Source of the DNA: JAJDXO01 sp965221855
GTDB lineage: Bacteria; Pseudomonadota; Alphaproteobacteria; Rhodospirillales; UBA2165
Assembly: GCA_965221855.1 (NCBI GenBank)
Contig: CBDCSV010000001.1
Span: 124,001-188,000 of the forward strand
Reading direction: 5' to 3'
DNA length: 64,000 bases
In this document: piece by piece, positions 24,775 through 34,398 of the stretch
How positions within the stretch are numbered: the first letter of the stretch is position 1
Layout of the letters: each line of letters opens with the position of its first letter
Notes under the pieces: generated by a model
Told to the model about the DNA's origin: nothing
The model's input: only the letters and a program-made list of their open reading frames with translations
Databases searched by the model: none
Made by a program: the position numbers and the translations under genes

Positions 24775-24993
24775 ATGGTCGAACTGCTCAGAACCAATGA
24801 TCCGGTTCTTATTTCGTGGCTCCAGGCGCTGCTCGCCGATGAAAACATCGAGACCTTCGTGCTCGACGTCCATGTCAGCGTGCTCGAGGGAAGCGCAAAC
24901 GCCATACCGCGCCGATTGATGGTCGAGGACGGAGATCTCGCGCGGGCCAGGCAGCTTATGGAAGAGTCGGATGAATTCCATGGCCGCACTTGA
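24775..24993 (+). CDS. DUF2007 small protein
   Basis: A 72-residue protein: VELLRTNDPVLISWLQALLA, then IETFVLDVHVSVLEGSANAI, then PRRLMVEDGDLARARQLMEE. This is the small ferredoxin-like DUF2007 domain (GlnB-like fold, putative signal transducer). It overlaps the start of the methyltransferase gene by about 20 bases, so the two are co-translated. Function unknown. Confidence 0.85.
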   Translation: MVELLRTNDPVLISWLQALLADENIETFVLDVHVSVLEGSANAIPRRLMVEDGDLARARQLMEESDEFHGRT

Positions 24994-25738
24994 GGGGCTG
25001 ACCGACGATCGCCTGCTTGGCGGCCGGGTTGCCCTTTATCAACCGGCGGCGGCGGGCTACCGCGCGGCGATCGACCCGGTCCTGCTCGCGGCATCCATCC
25101 CGGCGCGGGAGGGTCAAACGGTGCTCGAGATCGGCGCGGGCGTCGGCGGCGCGGCGCTTTGTCTGGCCGCCAGAGTTCCCGGCATCGTCGTGCATGGCCT
25201 TGAAATCCAAGCGGATTTGGTTGACGTCGCCGCGCTCAACATAGATCGAAACCGCGCGGCGGGCACGGTCATTCGCCAGGCCGATATTCTCGCCCCGCCG
25301 GACGACCTGTTGAACGCATATGACCATGTCATGGCAAACCCTCCTCATTTGAAGGCAACTGCGGTTAGATTGCCGCCAAATGCGGCCAAGGCGGCCGCAA
25401 ATGTCGAAGGCGGCGCGGTGCTCCGGGATTGGGTGTCGATGGCCGTATCGAAGGCCGGCCCGGGCGCTACCGTCACGTTTTTCCACCGCGTCGACCGATT
25501 GGCGGACCTCGACGATGCGTTCTCGCCGCATAAGGGTTCCATCACGGTCTTTCCCCTGTGGCGCGATGCCTCACGGCGGGAGGCTCGGCGGGTCATGTAC
25601 CGCTGGCGGAACGATGGGCAAAGCAGACGCGCGGTCGCGGAGGGGATGATCCTCCACCGCGACGGTGGAGAATTTACCGCCCGGGCGGAGGCCGTCCTCA
25701 GGGGCGGCGCCGCCATTGACATCGAACCCGGCCGGTGA
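24971..25738 (+). CDS. TrmN6-like tRNA/rRNA adenine N6-methyltransferase
   Basis: A 255-residue SAM methyltransferase: SAM motif VLEIGAGVGGAALCLAARVP, acidic loop GLEIQADLVDVAALNIDRN, and the N6-adenine catalytic motif NPPH (VMANPPHLKATAVRLPPNA). The family includes YfiC/TrmN6, which methylates A37 of tRNA1Val. The fourth residue of the catalytic motif is His in place of the usual Tyr/Phe, a mild deviation. Start ATG 24971 with GGAAGAG upstream; ATG 24980 also possible. Overlaps DUF2007. Confidence 0.82.
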   Translation: MNSMAALEGLTDDRLLGGRVALYQPAAAGYRAAIDPVLLAASIPAREGQTVLEIGAGVGGAALCLAARVPGIVVHGLEIQADLVDVAALNIDRNRAAGTVIRQADILAPPDDLLNAYDHVMANPPHLKATAVRLPPNAAKAAANVEGGAVLRDWVSMAVSKAGPGATVTFFHRVDRLADLDDAFSPHKGSITVFPLWRDASRREARRVMYRWRNDGQSRRAVAEGMILHRDGGEFTARAEAVLRGGAAIDIEPGR

Positions 25739-25801
25739 GCCGTCCCCCGCGCCTCGGGCGCCCCGCTGGCGGCGCGGCGCATAACCGCCTATGTTGAAGC
25801 C

Positions 25802-26668
25802 ATGAACCGACGACGCAAATTCAGAATTCCGTATTTCGGCAAGCGCCAGCCCGCCGTTGCCGTGGTTCGCCTGGCGGGCGTCATCGGACGGGGGACGCCG
25901 CCGGTCCGGTCGGGATTGTCGGCATCGGGCCTGGTGCAGACGCTGGAGCGCGCATTCAGCCTCAAGGGCCTGCGGGCCGTGGCGCTGGCGGTCAACTCGC
26001 CGGGCGGGGCGCCGGCGCAATCGGCGCTCATTCAAAAACGCATCCGGGCATTGGCCGAACAGAAAGGCGTGCCGGTGATCGCCTTCACCGAAGACGTCGC
26101 GGCGAGCGGCGGATACTGGCTGGCATGCGCCGCCGATGAAATTTATGCCGACGAGTCGTCCATCATCGGCTCCATCGGCGTCATCTCGTCGGGGTTCGGG
26201 TTCACCGAGCTGCTGGACAAAATCGGCGTCGAGCGCCGGCTGCACACGTCGGGTGACCGTAAGGGCATGCTGGATCCCTTCTCGCCGGAAAACCCCGACC
26301 ACGTCGAGCGCCTCGGGAAACTTCAGGGCGAAATTCACGAAAGCTTCAAGCAGATGGTCCGGGAGCGGCGCGCCGGTAAGCTCACGGGGGATGAACGGGA
26401 CCTCTTCTCCGGCGAGTTCTGGACCGGAAAACGGGCGCTCGAATTGGGCCTTGTGGACGGCATCGGCGAACTTACCCAGGTGATGCGGGAGAAATTCGGC
26501 GATAATGTGAAGTTCCGTCCCGTGGGACAGCGGCAAAGCTGGCTGAAGCGGCGATTCGGGCTGAGCCCGGCATGGTCCGGGGGTTTGCCCGATTTTCACG
26601 GCGGATGGGCCGACGACCTGCTGGGAGCGGTCGAGGCCCGGGCGTTATGGGGCCGTTACGGGCTTTAG
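25802..26668 (+). CDS. S49 family signal peptide peptidase-type protease
   Basis: A 288-residue short SppA-type protease. Catalytic Ser lies in FTEDVAASGGYWLACAADEI and the Lys in TSGDRKGMLDPFS, with GSIGVISSGFGFTELLDKIG between, the right order for S49. It has no clear N-terminal membrane anchor, like other alphaproteobacterial short forms. It cleaves signal peptides or membrane fragments. It precedes two small genes and originally glyQ, before IS256 entered. Confidence 0.88.
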   Translation: MNRRRKFRIPYFGKRQPAVAVVRLAGVIGRGTPPVRSGLSASGLVQTLERAFSLKGLRAVALAVNSPGGAPAQSALIQKRIRALAEQKGVPVIAFTEDVAASGGYWLACAADEIYADESSIIGSIGVISSGFGFTELLDKIGVERRLHTSGDRKGMLDPFSPENPDHVERLGKLQGEIHESFKQMVRERRAGKLTGDERDLFSGEFWTGKRALELGLVDGIGELTQVMREKFGDNVKFRPVGQRQSWLKRRFGLSPAWSGGLPDFHGGWADDLLGAVEARALWGRYGL

Positions 26669-26675
26669 GAGCGGG

Positions 26676-26909
26676 ATGATGTTCGACGTCCAAAAACGCG
26701 GTATGAGACGGCGGGCGGAAGTCCGCGCAATTCCAAAGCCGGCGGAGCCGTTCTTTTCGGCGCTCCTGGTCGCGGTTTCGCTGCTGATGTCGGTGATGCT
26801 TTTCGGGGCGGGCAGCGTCTTCGGCGGACTGCTGTTCGGCTCCATTCTGATCCCGGTGGCGTTCGTATTCTGGCCGGACGCCCCCGGCGGCCCCGCAGCT
26901 TCCGATTGA
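26676..26909 (+). CDS. Small membrane protein, unknown
   Basis: A 77-residue protein with a basic start (MMFDVQKRGMRRRAEVRAIP) and two hydrophobic helices (FFSALLVAVSLLMSVMLFGA and FGGLLFGSILIPVAFVFW). AGGAGCGGG before the ATG acts as ribosome site and it starts 8 bases after the S49 gene, so it belongs to that operon. Not recognised as a known family. Confidence 0.65.
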   Translation: MMFDVQKRGMRRRAEVRAIPKPAEPFFSALLVAVSLLMSVMLFGAGSVFGGLLFGSILIPVAFVFWPDAPGGPAASD

Positions 26910-26941
26910 CCCGCCGCCCCGCCGCCAACTAGAACTAGCTC

Positions 26942-27184
26942 ATGTTCGGATTCAGTCTTCCCAAGCTCATCGTGCTGGCGGCGATCATCGCCGTCATCTG
27001 GTGGGGATTCAGCCGGTTCGGCGGGCGCAAGAACCGCTTGTCCCGGGAGGCGGACGACAAACGCCGGACCGGGGCCTCCGGGACCGCCGATGCCGTCGAT
27101 ATGAACAAATGCGGGGTCTGCGGCGAATACGTGCCGGAAAACGCCGGCAATTGCGGAAAACCGGGGTGTCCGTACACTAAATGA
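26942..27184 (+). CDS. PP0621-like small membrane protein with Cys-rich tail
   Basis: An 80-residue protein: one N-terminal membrane helix (KLIVLAAIIAVIWWGFSRF), a charged linker, and a zinc-ribbon-like end MNKCGVCGEYVPENAGNCGK with four cysteines spaced CxxC...C...C. Resembles PP0621-type small proteins. It is 32 bases after the previous gene. Function unknown. Confidence 0.72.
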   Translation: MFGFSLPKLIVLAAIIAVIWWGFSRFGGRKNRLSREADDKRRTGASGTADAVDMNKCGVCGEYVPENAGNCGKPGCPYTK

Positions 27185-27244
27185 TAATGGCGCCGCGGGC
27201 CTTGGGTTTGCGGGTTCCGAGGACGGCGATCGCGCCGCCTGGAG

Positions 27245-28524
27245 GGTAACGTCAAGAGTTATGTGTCAGGGAGACTGGGGTACTGATTCCCTGAGACTTG
27301 TTTTCGTGAATGAAGACCGCGAAGAGGATGCGGTCCATTGAGGTTTTATCCTTGAAGGTTCCCATGGGCCGGGTTCGTCTGCGAACCTCGCGGAACCTCC
27401 GTTCGATGGCATTGGTGGTCCTGACCTGCTTTCGCTCGGCGAGGTCCTTGTAGCGGAAGCAGGTGAGCAGGTCGTCGAGGTCGTTGCGCAGGCAGGCGAC
27501 GGCCTTGGGGTAGGTATCTTCCCAGGCGTCGGCGAAGCGGCGGGCGGCGGTCTCGGCCTTGCGGCGGTTGGGGGCATTCATGACGGCGTGGACGTCGGCC
27601 TTGACGGCCTGCTGGTCGGCTACGCGGACCTTGTTGAGGATGTTCCTGATTTTGTGCGCCCAGCACCTCTGAACGGGGATGCCGTGATAGACGATCGGCA
27701 AGGCGGCGAGCAGGCCTTGGCCGCCATCAACGCAGATCATCTCAAGGCCCTCGCCGGTGAGGCCGCGGCGGTGCAACGCGGTGAGGAAGCGCTCCCACTC
27801 CGCGGCGCTCTCGCTGGCGGCGAGTTGGAAGTCGATAATCTCCTTCTTGCCGTCGTGCCGTATGCCCAGCGCCACCAGGACCGGCCTCCTGAGCGCGCCG
27901 GCGCCGGTCTTGCAGGCCAGCACCACGCCGTCGAGCATCAGCGCCTTGTAGGCGTTCTTCAGCGGCCGGCGGTGGAATGCGGCGACCGACAGATCGAGGG
28001 TCTTGGCGACCCGGCTCACCGTCGCGGCCGAGACCGGACGCCCGAGCAGGGCAAGCAGGACCTCGCCGACCTTGCGGGTCGAGAGCCCCAGCACGAAGCC
28101 GGCCAGGATGGCGCGGTCGATCTCTGGAGCGCGCCTTGCGTAGCTCTTCAGAACCTCGGTCGGGCAGAAGTGCCGGGTGCGCGGCACGTTGAGCTCGATG
28201 TCGCCGAGCTCGCTGAGCAGGCGGCGCCGGTAGGTGCCGTTGCGCCGGTCGCGCATAGCGCTGCCATCGAGGCCGTCGAGCCAGCGATCCACCGCCTCGG
28301 CCATCCGGCCCTCGATGATCTCGGCCAGCGCCTGGCGGCCAAGCGGGCGATAACCCTCGCCCCAGTCCAATCCGCCTGCTTGCATCTCCTTCACCACCTC
28401 AAAGGCTTGTGGTAGGTTCTCAATCGTTACAGCTTGCTGTGGCATCGGGGTGCTCCTTCTTGCGGTTGTCGTAAACCACAGGGAGTACCCCATTCCCAAC
28501 TGACACATAAATTTTTACGTCACC
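27245..28524 (-). mobile_element. IS256-family element, copy A
   Basis: A 1280-bp element repeated at 62158-63437. Ends: GGTAACGTC... on the left, and read inward GGTGACGTA... on the right, both running into TTATGTGTCAG. It is flanked by a 9-bp target duplication CGCCTGGAG (27236-27244 and 28525-28533), so the boundaries are certain. It split the leader between the small Cys-rich gene and glyQ; the joined pre-insertion site would read CGCCTGGAGGGGTTTCTTGA. Confidence 0.96.
27252..28445 (-). CDS. IS256 family (mutator-type) transposase
   Basis: A 397-residue DDE transposase. Motifs: LMLDGVVLACKTGAGALRRP (first Asp), CVDGGQGLLAALPIVYHGIP (second Asp), QRCWAHKIRNILNKV (the C/H motif of IS256), and TTNAIERRFREVRRRTRPMG (Glu). 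The start MPQQAVTIENLPQ at 28445 is chosen because AAGGAG precedes it; a frame to 28508 reaches into the terminal repeat and is not likely used. It looks intact and is identical in translation to copy B. Confidence 0.94.
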   Translation of the reverse strand: MPQQAVTIENLPQAFEVVKEMQAGGLDWGEGYRPLGRQALAEIIEGRMAEAVDRWLDGLDGSAMRDRRNGTYRRRLLSELGDIELNVPRTRHFCPTEVLKSYARRAPEIDRAILAGFVLGLSTRKVGEVLLALLGRPVSAATVSRVAKTLDLSVAAFHRRPLKNAYKALMLDGVVLACKTGAGALRRPVLVALGIRHDGKKEIIDFQLAASESAAEWERFLTALHRRGLTGEGLEMICVDGGQGLLAALPIVYHGIPVQRCWAHKIRNILNKVRVADQQAVKADVHAVMNAPNRRKAETAARRFADAWEDTYPKAVACLRNDLDDLLTCFRYKDLAERKQVRTTNAIERRFREVRRRTRPMGTFKDKTSMDRILFAVFIHENKSQGISTPVSLTHNS

Positions 28525-28602
28525 CGCCTGGAGGGGTTTCTTGACTCGTCACGGGTCCCCCATTACCACTCCCGCTCAATCCAGGAATTGCCGGACGTCG
28601 TC

Positions 28603-29505
<903 letters not shown>

Positions 29506-29510
29506 TCGAG

Positions 29511-31586
29511 ATGCCTGAACTTCTCCTGGAAATACTGTCCGAGGAAATCCCCGCCCGCATGCAGGCCCGGGCCGCCGAGGACTTGAAGCGGCTGGTGACC
29601 GGCGGCCTCGAGGAGGCCGGGCTTGAGTTCAGTTCCGCCCGGGCCTTCGCGACGCCGCGCCGCCTCGCGCTGGTGGTCGACGGCCTGCCCGCGAAAACCC
29701 CGGATATTTCCGAGGAACGCCGGGGACCGCGCGCCGATGCGCCGGACCGGGCGGTGGAAGGTTTCCTGCGCGGCAACGGCATCACCAGGGACCGGGCGGA
29801 AATCCGCGAGACCGGGAAGGGGTCGTTCTACTTCGCGGTAATCGAAAAGAAGGGCGCGAAGAGCGCCGACCTGCTGCCGCCAATTCTGGCGGAAGCCATC
29901 GATGCGCTTCCCTGGCCGAAATCCATGCGCTGGGCCGGCCGGCCTGAACGCTGGGTCCGGCCCGTTCACGGTCTCCTGTGTCTGCTTGACGGCAGAAAGG
30001 TGAGCCTCGCGCGAGGCGGGATCGAAAGCGGCAACAAGACCATCGGCCACCGTTTCCTGGCGCCCAAGCCGTTCGCGGTGAAGGGTTTCGACGACTACGC
30101 CGCGAAACTCAGGGACGCCAAGGTGATCCTCGATGCCGCCGAGCGCCGGGAAATAATCCTCGCTGACGCCGCCAGGCTGGCGGACGAGGCCGGGCTCCGG
30201 CTAAGGGACGATCCGGGTCTCGCCGACGAGGTGGCCGGACTGGTCGAGTGGCCGGTCACCCATATGGGCGGGATCGACGGCGAATTCATGGACCTGCCGC
30301 CCGAGGTGCTCACCACTTCCATGCGGGCGCACCAGAAGTATTTCGCCCTTGAGACCAAATCCGGGTCCTTGGCCCCCAATTTCATCGTCGTCGCCAATAC
30401 GGAAACCTCGGACGAGGGCGAGGCGGTGGTCGCCGGCAACGAGCGGGTGCTCCGCGCCCGGCTGGCCGACGCCAAGTTCTACTGGGATCAGGACCGCAAG
30501 GCATCCCTCGCCTCGAGGGCGCCCGCCCTAAAGGACGTCACCTTCCACGCCAGGCTCGGCTCCCTCGGTGACAAGATCGAGCGGGTGGAGGCCCTGGCCG
30601 CCGTGATCGCCGGCTACGTGCCGGGCGCCGGCACGGACGAGGCGCGCGCCGCCGCCCGCCTCGCCAAGGCCGACCTCACCACCGGCATGGTTTACGAATT
30701 TCCCGAGCTCCAGGGCATCATGGGCCGCTACTATGCGCTGGGCGACGGTGTGGACCCGGCCGTGGCGGACGCCGTCCGGGATCATTATTCGCCCCTGGGC
30801 CCGTCCGACGATTGCCCGGCCGCGCCGGTCAGCGTCGCCGTGGCCTTGGCCGACAAGCTGGATACCCTGGTCGGATTCTGGGCCATCGACGAGAAGCCCA
30901 CCGGCTCCAAGGACCCCTATGCCCTTCGCCGGGCCGCCCTCGGCGTCATCCGGCTGGTGCTGGAAAACGGCCTCAGGCTGCCGCTCAACGAGGCGATCGG
31001 CGCATCCATGAACGCCTATGCCCATGCCGTGGCGGTGCCGGAGTCCATCGTCGATGATCTGCTTGCGTTCTTCGCCGACCGGCTGAAGGTGCATCTCCGC
31101 GAACAGGGCACCCGTCACGACCTTATCTCGGCGGTCTTTGCCCTCGGCGGCGAGGACGATCTGGTGCGGCTCATCGCCCGGGTCTCCGCGCTCGGCGGTT
31201 TCCTCGAGACCGACGACGGCGCAAATCTGCTGACGGCCTACAGGCGGGCCGCCAACATTCTCCGAATCGAGGAGAAAAATGACGGCGCGTCCTTCGAGGG
31301 CGACCCGGATACCGGCCTTTTCACCGCCGCCCAGGAGACCAATTTGTTCGAAAAACTCGCGGCGGCGGAGGCGCAAATCGCCCCGAATCTCGCGGACGAG
31401 CGGTTCGATCGGGCAATGAACGAATTCGCCCGGCTGCGCCGGCCGGTGGATGACTTTTTCGACCATGTGACGGTCAATTGCGACGACCCGGCGCTTCGTG
31501 TAAACCGGCTGCGGCTTCTGTCCCGGATACGGGCGACCATGAACCGCGTGGCAGATTTTTCTCGGATCGAAGGGGGCGAGCGTTGA
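29511..31586 (+). CDS. glyS: Glycyl-tRNA synthetase beta chain
   Basis: A 691-residue beta subunit. MPELLLEILSEEIPARMQAR at the start and STSMRAHQK-type segment (VLTTSMRAHQKYFALETKSG), then TGMVYEFPELQGIMGRYYAL and the C-terminal anticodon/DALR-like part (FDRAMNEFARLRRPVDDFFD) fit GlyS throughout. It begins 5 bases after glyQ. Its TGA stop overlaps the TTG start of ppdK (TTGA). Confidence 0.95.
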   Translation: MPELLLEILSEEIPARMQARAAEDLKRLVTGGLEEAGLEFSSARAFATPRRLALVVDGLPAKTPDISEERRGPRADAPDRAVEGFLRGNGITRDRAEIRETGKGSFYFAVIEKKGAKSADLLPPILAEAIDALPWPKSMRWAGRPERWVRPVHGLLCLLDGRKVSLARGGIESGNKTIGHRFLAPKPFAVKGFDDYAAKLRDAKVILDAAERREIILADAARLADEAGLRLRDDPGLADEVAGLVEWPVTHMGGIDGEFMDLPPEVLTTSMRAHQKYFALETKSGSLAPNFIVVANTETSDEGEAVVAGNERVLRARLADAKFYWDQDRKASLASRAPALKDVTFHARLGSLGDKIERVEALAAVIAGYVPGAGTDEARAAARLAKADLTTGMVYEFPELQGIMGRYYALGDGVDPAVADAVRDHYSPLGPSDDCPAAPVSVAVALADKLDTLVGFWAIDEKPTGSKDPYALRRAALGVIRLVLENGLRLPLNEAIGASMNAYAHAVAVPESIVDDLLAFFADRLKVHLREQGTRHDLISAVFALGGEDDLVRLIARVSALGGFLETDDGANLLTAYRRAANILRIEEKNDGASFEGDPDTGLFTAAQETNLFEKLAAAEAQIAPNLADERFDRAMNEFARLRRPVDDFFDHVTVNCDDPALRVNRLRLLSRIRATMNRVADFSRIEGGER

Positions 31587-34264
31587 CAGCCAAATATGTC
31601 TACGCTTTTGGCGGCGGCACTGCCGAGGGCGGCGCCGAGATGCGCAACCTGTTGGGCGGCAAGGGGGCAAACCTCGCCGAGATGGCCTCGCTGGGCCTGC
31701 CGGTGCCGCCTGGATTCACCCTGACCACCGACGTCTGCAACGCCTACACCCGGGCCGGCGGCGGCTACCCGGACGGTCTGCGGGCCGAGGTCGAAGCGGC
31801 CTTGGCGGCGGTCGAGGAGACCATCGGCAAGAGGTTCGGCGATCCGGACGATCCGTTGCTGGTTTCCGTCCGCTCCGGCGCCCGGGCCTCCATGCCGGGC
31901 ATGATGGACACGGTTCTCAATCTGGGTCTCAACGACGAGACCGTCGGCGGGCTCGCCAAGTCCTCGGGCGATGAACGGTTTGCCTGGGACAGCTACCGGC
32001 GCTTCATCCAGATGTACGGGGACGTGGTGCTGGGCGTGGAGCATCACCACTTCGAGGATATCCTTGCCGACCACAAGGACGCCAAGGGCGTCAGCCTCGA
32101 TACCGGTCTCGATGCCGGAGACTGGAAGAACGTCGCCCGCGACTTCGCGGCCAAGGTGGAAGAGGAACTGGGCGCGCCGTTCCCCCAGGACCCCAAGGAC
32201 CAGCTTTGGGGCGCCATCGGCGCGGTGTTCGGCAGCTGGATGAACGACCGGGCCATCACCTACCGGCGGCTCCACGATATCCCCGAAGCCTGGGGCACGG
32301 CGGTCAATATCCAGTCCATGGTGTTCGGCAACATGGGCGACGCGTCGGCGACCGGCGTCTGTTTCACCCGCAACCCGTCCACCGGCGAGAACGCCTTCTA
32401 CGGCGAATATCTGATCAACGCCCAGGGCGAGGACGTGGTCGCCGGCATCCGGACGCCGCAGCCCCTGACCGCGGCCGAGCGCGAGACGAACGGCGGCGGT
32501 CAGCCCGCCATGGAAGAGACCATGCCCGAACTGTTCGGCGAACTGGATACGGTCCGCCGGAAGCTCGAAGCCCACTACAAGGACATGCAGGACATGGAAT
32601 TCACGGTCCAGGAGGGCAAGCTGTGGATGCTGCAGACCCGGACCGGCAAGCGGACCGCCAAGGCCGCCCTGAAGATCGCCATCGATATGGCGGATGCCGG
32701 GCTCATTTCCCGCGACGAGGCCATCCGCCGCATCGATCCCGGGCAGCTTGACCAGCTCCTGCACCCGACGCTGGACCCGGCGGCCGTTCGGAACGTGCTG
32801 GCGCGCGGACTGCCGGCATCGCCGGGCGCCGCCTGCGGCAAGGTCGTATTTTCCGCCGCCGAGGCCGAGGCCCTCGCGGCCCAGGGCGACAAGGTCATCC
32901 TGGTGCGGATCGAAACCAGCCCCGAGGACATCGGCGGGATGCATGCCGCCGAGGGCATTCTCACCACCCGCGGCGGCATGACGTCTCACGCCGCCGTCGT
33001 CGCGCGGGGCATGGGCCGTCCATGCGTCGCCGGCGTCGGCGAGATACGAGTCGACTACAACGCCGGGACCCTGACCGCCATGGGCCAGACGGTGGGCGAG
33101 GGGGACGTGATCACCATCGACGGCGGACGCGGCGAAGTGATGCTGGGCGAGGTGAAGAGCATACAGCCCGAACTCACCGGCGATTTCGGCACGCTTATGT
33201 CCTGGGTCGACGAGGTGCGCGAGCTTCGCGTCCGGACCAACGCCGAAACGCCCGAGGATGCCGCGACCGCGCGCAAGTTCGGCGCCGAAGGCATCGGCCT
33301 TTGCCGCACCGAGCACATGTTCTTCGATCCGGCGCGGATCGTGAATATGCGGGAGATGATTCTGGCCGCCGACGAGGATGGCCGCCGCGCCGCGCTCGCC
33401 AAGCTGCTGCCCTACCAGCGGGACGATTTCATCGAGTTGTTCACCATCATGAAGGGCCTGCCGGTAACGGTCCGGCTGCTGGACCCGCCGCTGCACGAAT
33501 TCCTGCCCAACACGGACGAGGAGATGGCCGAGGTCGCGGACGCGGCCGGCACCGAATTCCGCGAAGTGAAAGCCCGCGCCGCGTCGCTACACGAGGCCAA
33601 CCCCATGCTGGGCCTGCGCGGCTGCCGGCTGGGCATCATGTATCCGGAAATCTACGAGATGCAGTGCCGCGCCATTTTCGAGGCCGCCTCCGAGGTTCAG
33701 AAGACGACCGGCGAAGCGGTAACCCCGGAAGTGATGATCCCGCTGGTCGGCGCCAAGGCGGAACTCGATATCCTCAAGGATGTCGTCGACCGGGTGGCGG
33801 CCGAAGTGAAGGAAGCCGGCGGTGTCGGCGTCGAATACATGACCGGGACCATGATCGAATTGCCCCGCGCCGCCCTGACGGCGGACGCCATCGCCGAAAC
33901 GGCGGAGTTCTTCTCATTCGGCACCAACGACCTGACCCAGACCACCTACGGGCTCAGCCGGGACGATTCCGGGTCGTTCCTCGACACCTACCGGTCGAAG
34001 GGCATCTACGAGACCGACCCCTTTGTCAGCATCGATCCGGCGGGCGTCGGAGAACTGGTGAGAATTGCCGCCGAAAAAGGACGCGGCGCCCGGAGCGATA
34101 TCAAGCTCGGCATCTGCGGCGAACATGGCGGCGATCCGGCGTCGGTGGCGTTTTGCCACCAGGTGGGGCTGGAATACGTGTCGTGCTCGCCCTATCGGGT
34201 GCCTATCGCCCGGCTGGCGGCGGCGCAGGCGGCGCTCGGCGTCGAGGCGCTGGTCGACGCCTAG
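31583..34264 (+). CDS. ppdK: Pyruvate, phosphate dikinase
   Basis: An 893-residue PPDK, converting pyruvate, ATP and Pi to PEP, AMP and PPi. N-terminal ATP-grasp part (GGKGANLAEMASLGLPVPPG, SVRSGARASMPGMMDTVLNL), central swivelling domain with the phospho-His loop TRGGMTSHAAVVARGMGRPC, and the C-terminal TIM barrel (FGTNDLTQTTYGLSRDD, KLGICGEHGGDP with the acid/base Cys). Start is TTG, overlapping glyS by four bases, with AGGGGG upstream. Together with glyQS this is a typical Rhodospirillales order. Confidence 0.95.
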   Translation: MTAKYVYAFGGGTAEGGAEMRNLLGGKGANLAEMASLGLPVPPGFTLTTDVCNAYTRAGGGYPDGLRAEVEAALAAVEETIGKRFGDPDDPLLVSVRSGARASMPGMMDTVLNLGLNDETVGGLAKSSGDERFAWDSYRRFIQMYGDVVLGVEHHHFEDILADHKDAKGVSLDTGLDAGDWKNVARDFAAKVEEELGAPFPQDPKDQLWGAIGAVFGSWMNDRAITYRRLHDIPEAWGTAVNIQSMVFGNMGDASATGVCFTRNPSTGENAFYGEYLINAQGEDVVAGIRTPQPLTAAERETNGGGQPAMEETMPELFGELDTVRRKLEAHYKDMQDMEFTVQEGKLWMLQTRTGKRTAKAALKIAIDMADAGLISRDEAIRRIDPGQLDQLLHPTLDPAAVRNVLARGLPASPGAACGKVVFSAAEAEALAAQGDKVILVRIETSPEDIGGMHAAEGILTTRGGMTSHAAVVARGMGRPCVAGVGEIRVDYNAGTLTAMGQTVGEGDVITIDGGRGEVMLGEVKSIQPELTGDFGTLMSWVDEVRELRVRTNAETPEDAATARKFGAEGIGLCRTEHMFFDPARIVNMREMILAADEDGRRAALAKLLPYQRDDFIELFTIMKGLPVTVRLLDPPLHEFLPNTDEEMAEVADAAGTEFREVKARAASLHEANPMLGLRGCRLGIMYPEIYEMQCRAIFEAASEVQKTTGEAVTPEVMIPLVGAKAELDILKDVVDRVAAEVKEAGGVGVEYMTGTMIELPRAALTADAIAETAEFFSFGTNDLTQTTYGLSRDDSGSFLDTYRSKGIYETDPFVSIDPAGVGELVRIAAEKGRGARSDIKLGICGEHGGDPASVAFCHQVGLEYVSCSPYRVPIARLAAAQAALGVEALVDA

Positions 34265-34398
34265 TGTCTCATTTCCGCGAGCGCGCAAAGTAGGCCCCAT
34301 CCCCGGCCTGACGACGGCAAACCCGCCGATCACATGGGCCAAGGCGGGAACGGCGAACACCACGAAGCCGATTACCGGAAGGGAGTGCGCGAAAAGCT

